A stretch of DNA of 64,000 nucleotides from Fibrobacterota bacterium (GTDB lineage Bacteria; Fibrobacterota; Fibrobacteria; UBA11236), in NCBI GenBank assembly GCA_019509785.1, contig JAEKLQ010000042.1:1-64000 (forward strand), written 5' to 3'. The notes below the pieces were generated by a model. That model saw only the letters and a list, made by a program, of their open reading frames with translations, searched no databases and was not told the DNA's origin. Shown here piece by piece: positions 57,734 to 64,000 of the stretch (position 1 is its first letter; each line of letters starts with the position of its first letter). The translations under genes were made by a program, and so were the position numbers.

Positions 57734-60700
57734 TTATGAGCAGCCGCTCGTAGTCCCGCAGTCCTCGCAAACTATGCAAGTCCCGTTGCGCCTGACCCGC
57801 ACCGATCCGCACGAAGCGCAGCTCTCGCCGGTATAGCCCGCGCGTCGCGCTTGGTCGCGCGCCCTGGCGGTCCCTTCGGCGCTTTCCGGCGCCGCGCTCC
57901 CGGCGGGAACCGGCACCGCTTCCGGCGACGCTTTTCCGGCAGCCTCGCTACGAGCCGCAACGGCATCTCCATTCACGATCGGCCCGGCCTTCGCTTCCCC
58001 CGCCCCGTGCGTTCCGGGCGCGATGGGCTTCACGTGCAGGAAGTCGGTTTGGCCCAGGTAATGGTGGCCCACCACCCGGAAGATGAAATCCAGGAGGCTG
58101 GTGCAATTCTTGATGTGCTCATGGCCCTCCACCGGTCCCGCGGGCTCGAAACGCGTGAAGGTGAAGGTGTCCACCAATTCTTCCAGCGGCACGCCGTATT
58201 GCAATGCCTTGGACGCGAGTACGGCGAAGCAATTGAGGATGCCCCGGTAACCGGCGCCCTCCTTGTACATGTCGATGAAAATCTCGCCCAGGGATCCATC
58301 CGGATATTCGCCCGTGCGCAGGAAAAGCTTGTGCCCGGATACGGTGGCCTCCTGCACGAAACCTCCGCGCCGCGTGGGAAGGCGGCGGCGTTGGATGGGG
58401 AAAGGCGTCTCCTCGGCCGGGCCGGCATGGGTTACCGCGGGCGCGGGAGCCTTGATCGGGATGCCGGGGTTCCCGACCGCGGCCGATGCGGCCGGGCGGG
58501 TAGCGGCCGCGTTCGGGCGCGCCACCACGGAGGCATGGCGGACCTTGGAAGACAGCGGCTGCGACAACTTGCTTCCGTCGCGGTAGACCGCCACCGCCTT
58601 CAACATCATTTCCCAAGCCATGGCGTATACGTCGCGGACCTGCGCCACGGTGGCGTCGGCCGGGAGGTTCACGGTTTTGGAGATGGCCCCGGACAGGAAA
58701 GGTTGGGCCGCCGCCATCAGGCGCAAGTGGCCGAGCGGGGACACGCTGCGGGTGCCCCGCCCGCAGGGGTTGGCGCAGGCGAATACGGCGTAATGCTCTT
58801 CGGCCAGGCCCGGCGCGCCTTCGGCGGTTTGCGCTCCGCAGACGATGAGATCGGCCGCGTCGATCTGATCCGGCGTGAATCCGAGCGCCTCCAGGATCGC
58901 CCGGCCGCCGGCCTCGATGGCGGCTCGGGGAACCCCGATGGCGGACAAGAAGGCCGCATCCAGGGCCGGAGGCGCGAAGGCGTCGGCGAGGGACAGGCAA
59001 CGGGGCAGGGCCGCCTCCATGGCGTCGATCTGCGCGGGGCCGAAACCGATCGAGGCCAACGCGGTCGGATCGATGAAGGGCGCATTCCGCAGGGTCCCCG
59101 AGCCCAGGCAGTATTCCACGATGGTCGCGATTTCCTTCGGGCCGTATCCCAATTGACGCAGGGCCACCGGCAGGGATCGGTTCACGATCTTGAGGTACCC
59201 TCCGCCCGCCAGCTTCTTGAATTTGACGAGCGAAAAATCGGGTTCGATGCCGGTGGTATCGCAGTCCATCAGCAGCCCGATGGTCCCCGTGGGCGCCAAG
59301 ACGGTAACTTGCGCGTTACGGAAACCCGCCTGTTTCCCTTGCTCCAGCGCCGCCTCCCATACCGATGCCGCCGCTTCCGCGAGATCGGCCGGGCATTCGC
59401 CCCGATCCAGGGGCATGGGCGGGACGTTCAAGCCTGCGTACCCGTCGCGCTCCCCGCGGGCCGCGCGCAGGTGGTTGCCGACCACTTTGAGCATGTCCGA
59501 ACGATTGGCCGCGAAGCGGGGGAAGGGCCCCATGGCCCGGGCCATTTCGGCCGATGCGAGATAGGCTTCGCCCCCGAGCAATGCGGTGATGCCGCCGGTG
59601 AGGGCGGCGGCCCGCGGGCTGTCGTACGGTATTCCCGCGCGCATCAGGAAGGCGCCCAGATTGGCGTAACCCAGCCCCAGGGTCCGATAGTCATAGGTGT
59701 TCCGGGCGATCTCCCGCGAAGGGAACTGGGCCATGCCCACGGAGATATCCAGGATTATCGTCCATACGCGTACGGCGTGGCGGAAATCCTCCACGCGCAA
59801 GGAGCCGTTCGCTTCCTGGAAGCGCACCAGGTTGAGGCTGGCCAGGTTGCAGGCGGTATCGTCCAGGAACATGTATTCGGAGCACGGATTGGAAGCCAGG
59901 ATGGGCCCATCCTCCGGGCAGGTGTGCCAGGCATTGATGGTATCGGAGAATTGCACCCCGGGATCGGCCGACTCCCAAGCGGCCAGCGCGATCTCGTCCC
60001 ACAACTTGCGGGCGGGAATCTTCTTCATGATGCGCCCATCGGTACGGGCCTTGAGCGCCCATTCGGCGCCCTGTTCCACCGCGGCCAGGAAGGCGTCGGG
60101 GACGCGCACGGAATTGTTGGCGTTCTGCCCGCTGACGGTGGCATAGGCTTCGCCTTCGTAACCGGTATCCAATTCCGGCGGGGCGTCGGGCGGAAGGCCC
60201 TGGGCCTCCAGGCCGCGCATCCGTTCGGTCCAGCCGCCGGGCACGCCCGGGCGGGCCTCCGCGCCGGACTCGCGCAAAAGTCGCGCTCCCGCGGCCATGG
60301 CGGCCACCTTCGCTTCCTCCCGGCTCTTCCAGCGGATGAAAGCCTCGATCTCGGGATGATCCAAATCGAGGCAGACCATCTTGGCGGCCCGGCGCGTGGT
60401 GCCGCCGGATTTGATGGCCCCGGCCGCGCGGTCGAATACTTTTAAGAAGGACATCAGGCCCGAAGACCGTCCCCCGCCGGCCAGGGATTCCCCTTCGCCG
60501 CGGATGGCGCTGAAATTGGTGCCCGTGCCCGAGCCGTATTTAAAGATGCGGCCTTCCTTGGCCATAAGCTCATAGAGGCCGCCTTCCCCCAGCAAATCAT
60601 CCTTGACCGATTGGATGAAGCAGGCATGCGGCTGCGGGCGCGTGAAGGCATCGGCCGATTCCTTTAAGCTCCCATCGGCGGGATCGACGTACCAATGGCC

Positions 60701-61108
60701 TTGGGCCTGGCCGGTGATGCCGTATTTCCAGGCCAATCCCGTATTGAACCATTGCGGGGAATTGGGCGCGGCCATCTGATGCAGCAGCATGTGGACGGTT
60801 TCGGCGTAGAAAGCCTCGGCGTCGGCGGGCGAGTCGAAATACCCCAGCTTCTCGCCCCAATGACGCCAGCACCCCGCCACGCGATCGATCACTTGCCGAA
60901 CCGAAGTCTCGCCGCCCGTGGGCGATCCCGGGACCCCGCTCCTCCGCAGGTATTTCTGCGCCAGAATGTCCACGGCCGTCTGCGACCACCCCACCGGGGC
61001 TTCCACCTCGGCTTCCGGCGAGCCGGGAAGGCGCGTCTTGCGAATGTCGTATTGGATCTTCGCGAAGGGATCGTCCCCGGCCGTCGTGAACCGCCTGGCG
61101 AATTTCAT
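57734..61108 (-). CDS. nrdJ: adenosylcobalamin-dependent (class II) ribonucleotide reductase
   Basis: A 1124-residue enzyme making deoxyribonucleotides without oxygen. Conserved parts: PNSPQWFNTG, YGSGTGTNFS, the substrate-site NPCSEYMFLDDTACNLASLN (given in two parts: NPCSEYMFLDD, TACNLASLN), VTVLAPTGTIG and a C-terminal zinc-ribbon-like tail with CASC and CEDC pairs. The start is ATG 61108 behind AAAGGACG; the open frame runs further but lacks a ribosome site. Independence from oxygen suits the anaerobic theme. No cobalamin riboswitch or NrdR box was recognised upstream. Confidence 0.95.
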   Translation of the reverse strand: MKFARRFTTAGDDPFAKIQYDIRKTRLPGSPEAEVEAPVGWSQTAVDILAQKYLRRSGVPGSPTGGETSVRQVIDRVAGCWRHWGEKLGYFDSPADAEAFYAETVHMLLHQMAAPNSPQWFNTGLAWKYGITGQAQGHWYVDPADGSLKESADAFTRPQPHACFIQSVKDDLLGEGGLYELMAKEGRIFKYGSGTGTNFSAIRGEGESLAGGGRSSGLMSFLKVFDRAAGAIKSGGTTRRAAKMVCLDLDHPEIEAFIRWKSREEAKVAAMAAGARLLRESGAEARPGVPGGWTERMRGLEAQGLPPDAPPELDTGYEGEAYATVSGQNANNSVRVPDAFLAAVEQGAEWALKARTDGRIMKKIPARKLWDEIALAAWESADPGVQFSDTINAWHTCPEDGPILASNPCSEYMFLDDTACNLASLNLVRFQEANGSLRVEDFRHAVRVWTIILDISVGMAQFPSREIARNTYDYRTLGLGYANLGAFLMRAGIPYDSPRAAALTGGITALLGGEAYLASAEMARAMGPFPRFAANRSDMLKVVGNHLRAARGERDGYAGLNVPPMPLDRGECPADLAEAAASVWEAALEQGKQAGFRNAQVTVLAPTGTIGLLMDCDTTGIEPDFSLVKFKKLAGGGYLKIVNRSLPVALRQLGYGPKEIATIVEYCLGSGTLRNAPFIDPTALASIGFGPAQIDAMEAALPRCLSLADAFAPPALDAAFLSAIGVPRAAIEAGGRAILEALGFTPDQIDAADLIVCGAQTAEGAPGLAEEHYAVFACANPCGRGTRSVSPLGHLRLMAAAQPFLSGAISKTVNLPADATVAQVRDVYAMAWEMMLKAVAVYRDGSKLSQPLSSKVRHASVVARPNAAATRPAASAAVGNPGIPIKAPAPAVTHAGPAEETPFPIQRRRLPTRRGGFVQEATVSGHKLFLRTGEYPDGSLGEIFIDMYKEGAGYRGILNCFAVLASKALQYGVPLEELVDTFTFTRFEPAGPVEGHEHIKNCTSLLDFIFRVVGHHYLGQTDFLHVKPIAPGTHGAGEAKAGPIVNGDAVAARSEAAGKASPEAVPVPAGSAAPESAEGTARARDQARRAGYTGESCASCGSVRVRRNGTCIVCEDCGTTSGCS

Positions 61109-61314
61109 GCTGCGTCCTTTCACCGCCGCGGGTGCGGCGTATTCCCCGGCTGCGCCTGCAAGGCGCGGGCCAAGGATCGAAAGGCGAATGCGAAGCGGAT
61201 TAGAAGGAAACGTGCCCGATTGGAAATACGATTGCCGTCTTGGCAAGACGCGATGGCACGGCTGGCCTTAGCCTGCCGTGGCCGGGGTTCGGATCCGGTT
61301 CGGATGCCCGCGAT

Positions 61315-61803
61315 TCAGTAAAAGCCTCGGACGATAATCGTGGTGAGGTAGGAATACCATCCGGATTCGACGGGAGGGATGTAGCAAGTGAGATATGGGT
61401 AAGCGGTAATATTCGCGACGGGGTAAGTCGTCGAATTCGCTGCCTTTGCCGCATACAAGTTGTAGGGGACCGTGGCTATACTCGATGCAAAGGCGGATCC
61501 GTCGTTACCGGTCGTCATGAGAGAGCAAGAAAGCTTATTCGCCGAGCTATTCCGGCTCCAGCCCGTTACATATAACCGGAAAGACGTATAAGGCTGGTCG
61601 GGCAATGTCAGGGGACAGTTTACCGTTATGCCCGTGTTGCTGGAGTTGTAGGGCCCGAACTGACTGTAGTTTAACGTCACTCCTGCCGTAGCATTGAAAC
61701 AGCTGTTGCCGTGGATCAGGCTACTTGCGTAGCCCGTCTGGGATTGGCTCGGCACCCACGCGAGGCCGATGATCAAGAGCGACAAAAACGATAGACCCTT
61801 CAT
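61315..61803 (-). CDS. small secreted protein of unknown function
   Basis: A 162-residue exported protein (signal peptide to about residue 21, VPSQSQ) with asparagine-, serine- and tyrosine-rich beta-type sequence and four cysteines likely in disulfides (HGNSCFNATAG, VNCPLTLPD, LSCSLMTTG, LTCYIPP). Similar small YxSxIHGxxC proteins occur in myxobacteria and other gliders, function unknown. Its GC content is lower than that of the neighbours. Confidence 0.7.
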   Translation of the reverse strand: MKGLSFLSLLIIGLAWVPSQSQTGYASSLIHGNSCFNATAGVTLNYSQFGPYNSSNTGITVNCPLTLPDQPYTSFRLYVTGWSRNSSANKLSCSLMTTGNDGSAFASSIATVPYNLYAAKAANSTTYPVANITAYPYLTCYIPPVESGWYSYLTTIIVRGFY

Positions 61804-61894
61804 TTGATTGCCTTTCCGTTAAATGGATTCATGGACTTACCTCGGGTTAGATGCAATTGAACCCGGATATGTATCATGCCAAGGCAGACCGCGG

Positions 61895-63040
61895 TTAACG
61901 GGCCGGAAAGACGCGGACCAAGGGCAGGAACAAGCGCGCCCACATGCGGATCGCGAAGAGCGCCAAACCCGCGGCAATCGCCAGGTGGAAGGCATGGCGC
62001 GCGGGCCAAATCTCGGTCGCGATGCGCGTCATCATGGATAAGACGATGAGCATGCCGTAGATGCGGACCGGGCGCGCATGCATTCCCATGACTTCCATGC
62101 GCCCGGCATGGGAGGCGAGGACGCGGATGGCGATGGAGAGCGTGAGGCGCATGAAGCCGGAAAGGAAGATGACGTGTTCCCAAGCCAGCATGTATTGCGG
62201 ACGGATGACGGGCATGATCAGGCCCACCGCCATGACCCATAAAGAGATGCGGGCCGCGCGCAAGTAAGGCGGAAGCTTGCCCGGCGTCTTCTGGATGCGG
62301 ATTTCCTTGGCCATGAACCATGCGAAGACGGCCGCCCGAATTGCGTAGGCGATGCGAAGTCCCGCCGTGCCTTCCGTGAACAGCCCTCCGATTTCCACGC
62401 CATAGCTGGCCAATAGGGCGAGGCAAAGGGCGAGCTGGCCGCGAAGGGCCGGAGCCCCGGCCGCGAGAGCGCGGGGATCGATGGGACCCTGGGCGAAAAG
62501 CTTAGGCAACAGGAATCCGCCCACGCCCAAGATCAGGAGGAGCGGAAAAGCCTGGTATTGCAGGAGCGCGCCCGCCCGGAACGCCGGGCCTCCGATGAAG
62601 CCCAATGCGGCCCCCAGATTCAGGACCGTTCCGATGACGTCCGCGCCTAGGGCGGCGGCGATGAAAACGAAGGGGGGCGGAGGTTGTTGCTTGCGTTGCG
62701 GGAAGCGCGCGATCGCGAAGGCCAGGAAGTTGGCGAGCAGGGCGAGATGGAAACCTTGGGCCAGGGCCGGCGCCCCGGCCAAGCCGAAGATGAAGGACAT
62801 GAGGAATCCCTGGATCTGGATCACGGCATGGCCCTGCCCGGGGTAGCCGATGGCCGCGGGCCAGATGGCGTACGGGATCCAGACCCCGATGCCGACCACG
62901 GCCAATAAGGTTCCTAAAGGGAAGAGCAAGCGATAGGGCTCCGACCGTTGCCTAGACCAATCCACATCCGCCAGGAACAGGCGCCTTAGGGCCGGTGTGG
63001 TTGCCGTACCTGGTATAGCCGGCGCTTGCGTATTCATCAT
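61895..63040 (-). CDS. nnrS: NnrS family haem-copper membrane protein
   Basis: A 381-residue protein with about twelve membrane helices and the NnrS features (ALAQGFHLALLANFL, VIRPQYMLAWEHVIFLSGF, MRLTLSIAIRVL), including conserved histidines. NnrS relieves nitric-oxide stress and is typical of denitrifiers. ATG 63040 follows GGAGGACACG; the upstream open frame overlaps the control region. It is divergent from a cytochrome-oxidase-like gene; the three dyads between them may serve both. Confidence 0.92.
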   Translation of the reverse strand: MMNTQAPAIPGTATTPALRRLFLADVDWSRQRSEPYRLLFPLGTLLAVVGIGVWIPYAIWPAAIGYPGQGHAVIQIQGFLMSFIFGLAGAPALAQGFHLALLANFLAFAIARFPQRKQQPPPPFVFIAAALGADVIGTVLNLGAALGFIGGPAFRAGALLQYQAFPLLLILGVGGFLLPKLFAQGPIDPRALAAGAPALRGQLALCLALLASYGVEIGGLFTEGTAGLRIAYAIRAAVFAWFMAKEIRIQKTPGKLPPYLRAARISLWVMAVGLIMPVIRPQYMLAWEHVIFLSGFMRLTLSIAIRVLASHAGRMEVMGMHARPVRIYGMLIVLSMMTRIATEIWPARHAFHLAIAAGLALFAIRMWARLFLPLVRVFPAR

Positions 63041-63080
63041 CGTGTCCTCCGCATTCCAAGATACCCCACCCTTCCGGTTC

Positions 63081-63135
63081 GGGCCATTTTGTCCTTCTGC
63101 CATTTCGCGCCGCCGCGGAGGCCAAAATGGCAAAG
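63081..63135. promoter_or_regulatory. cluster of dyads between nnrS and the bd-like fusion gene
   Basis: Two sites fit GnCA, three bases, TGnC: GCCA-TTT-TGTC (63083-63093) and GCCA-AAA-TGGC (63121-63131); a third, GCCATTTCGCG near 63100, is partial. The centres lie 144 and 106 bases before the -24 element at 63231. Multiple sites in an enhancer position suit an NtrC-type activator; they also sit close to the nnrS start. Confidence 0.55.
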
Positions 63136-63230
63136 CGGCGCCGGCATCGGGAAAGCGGGGTAGCGGACCGGTTACTCCAAATAGGCGGAATTGAAAGGCG
63201 CGGAAGCGGCCCGCGGCGGAATGCGGGGCA

Positions 63231-63246
63231 TGGTGCGGGTTTTGCT
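63231..63246 (+). promoter_or_regulatory. sigma-54 promoter of the bd-like fusion gene
   Basis: TGGTGC, five bases, TTGCT: GG and GC ten bases apart, nine of eleven consensus positions. It lies 79 bases before the TTG start. The upstream dyad cluster repeats the arrangement at the nos and kinase promoters. Confidence 0.65.
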
Positions 63247-63324
63247 TTGCGAATCTTCGGGAATATCCAAATCGGTCCCGGAGGCGCGCCCGCAACGGAC
63301 GCGCGAGGGGGGAAGGATTCTGAG

Positions 63325-64000
63325 TTGCGTATGAACCTGGGAGCGGCCGTTCTCGCGGCCGTCGGGTTAAGCCTTTTCGCCGCGCCCGCACGGGCGCAAG
63401 AAGGCCAGGACCTGATCAAGAAAAGCGACTGCATGGCGTGCCATCAGCCGGAAATCAAGGTGGTCGGCCCTTCCTTCAAGGACATCGCCGGGCGCTATGG
63501 CGCGGCCGACTTGCCCAAGCTCATCGCCAAGGTCAAGCAAGGCGGCGCAGGCAGTTGGGGCGAAGTCCCCATGGCCCCCCACCCCGCCCTATCCGATGCC
63601 GATCTGGGGAAGATGATCGGATGGATCCTTTCCGCCCATGCCTCCGGCGCGAAGACCGCCTCCGCGCCCGGCCCGTCAGCGCCGGCCTCCGCCGCATCCG
63701 AAGCTTCCGCCGCTCCGGCCTCCCCCGGCGCCCCCATTCCCGGCACCGGTCCCGGCTCCCATCCCGACTATCGCCGCTTTCCCGTGATCGGCAGCCGCGT
63801 AGCCATCTGGATCGTGGCCCAACTCCACCTCCTGTTCGCCGCCTTCGTGCTGGCCGTGCCCATGTTCGCCCTCCTCATCGAGTACATCGGTTACCGCACC
63901 AAGGATAAGCGCTACGATCATCTCGCCCACGAATTCACCAAGTTGCTTTCCACCTCCTTCTCCTTCACCGCCTCCCTGGGGGCCATGCTCACCTTCCTCC
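63325..64000 (+). CDS. cytochrome c fused to bd-oxidase-like subunit I, cut by window edge
   Basis: About 225 residues visible, no stop before the window end. A signal peptide (to PARAQEG) is followed by a class I cytochrome c domain (CMACH; axial Met in GEVPMAPHP), an Ala/Pro/Ser-rich linker (about 110-145) and then membrane helices (VAIWIVAQLHLLFAAFVLA, SFSFTASLGAMLTF) resembling the N-terminus of cytochrome bd-type subunit I. The start is TTG 63325, seven bases after GGAAGGA; ATG 63331 is possible but less well spaced. It could reduce oxygen or nitric oxide using an attached cytochrome; the rest of the gene is needed. Confidence 0.75.
   Translation, partial: MRMNLGAAVLAAVGLSLFAAPARAQEGQDLIKKSDCMACHQPEIKVVGPSFKDIAGRYGAADLPKLIAKVKQGGAGSWGEVPMAPHPALSDADLGKMIGWILSAHASGAKTASAPGPSAPASAASEASAAPASPGAPIPGTGPGSHPDYRRFPVIGSRVAIWIVAQLHLLFAAFVLAVPMFALLIEYIGYRTKDKRYDHLAHEFTKLLSTSFSFTASLGAMLTFL

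Noticed and set aside
57851-60445. 864-codon plus-strand open frame opposite nrdJ
   Set aside because: Antisense shadow of the class II reductase; composition is Gly/Arg-rich with no recognisable domain.
61109-61314. Cobalamin riboswitch or NrdR box upstream of nrdJ
   Set aside because: The 206-base gap is short and shows neither the B12-box type sequence nor paired NrdR boxes.

Overview
The window is high-GC bacterial chromosome, most likely from a free-living member of the Fibrobacterota. The best taxonomic hint is a TIGR02147-family regulator (5656-6498), a family defined on Fibrobacter paralogs. Supporting hints are secreted glycoside hydrolases with Por/T9SS-like C-terminal tails, many lipoproteins, and a class II ribonucleotide reductase. 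Taxonomy is inferred from gene content only.

Layout. 1-2 kb: two flagellin genes, the first cut by the window edge. 2.2-6.5 kb: a leftward operon of TIGR02147 regulator, LamG/DUF2341 lipoprotein and sugar-dehydrogenase-like propeller. 6.7-18.1 kb: a denitrification island with nirK (cytochrome c fusion), a SUMF1-SCO1 fusion, an Rrf2 regulator, a CopD-like membrane protein, and a cytochrome c-nosZ-nosB/L-nosD-nosF-nosY operon. 18.1-24.7 kb: a propeller protein, two ArsR-AHSA1 pairs, an Rrf2-AhpD operon, and a MerR regulator facing a MerF-like fusion. 24.7-27.1 kb: a GH8 enzyme. 27.9-30.8 kb: a second cytochrome c with a histidine kinase and an NtrC-type regulator. 32.2-38.1 kb (leftward): a CISM/Qrc/ACIII-like membrane complex with two cytochromes. 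38.7-42.8 kb (rightward): an outer-membrane barrel with 9-, 5- and 6-haem cytochromes, a likely porin-cytochrome conduit. 43.8-47.7 kb: System II cytochrome c maturation. 48-52.3 kb: a giant repeat adhesin. 52.5-57.7 kb: ACT-malic enzyme, two tandem GH54 arabinofuranosidases and a lipoprotein. 57.7-61.1 kb: nrdJ. 61.9-64 kb: nnrS and a cytochrome c/bd-oxidase-like fusion running off the end.

How the parts fit. The dominant theme is anaerobic respiration: reduction of nitrite and nitrous oxide, the cytochromes that would feed those enzymes, the machinery that attaches haem, and a quinol-oxidising complex beside an apparent trans-outer-membrane electron conduit. Three promoters (nos operon, cytochrome-kinase-NtrC operon, bd-like fusion) share a sigma-54 -24/-12 element with an upstream dyad of form GnCA, three bases, TGnC. 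In two of them the dyad-to-promoter distance is identical. This points to the NtrC-type regulator encoded here as the likely controller of a respiration regulon. That regulator itself has unusual Walker B and GAFTGA residues.

Most promising undescribed items: the porin-cytochrome plus CISM module, the sigma-54 regulon, the SUMF1-SCO1 and NosB-NosL fusions, and two ArsR genes whose promoters predict leaderless mRNAs.
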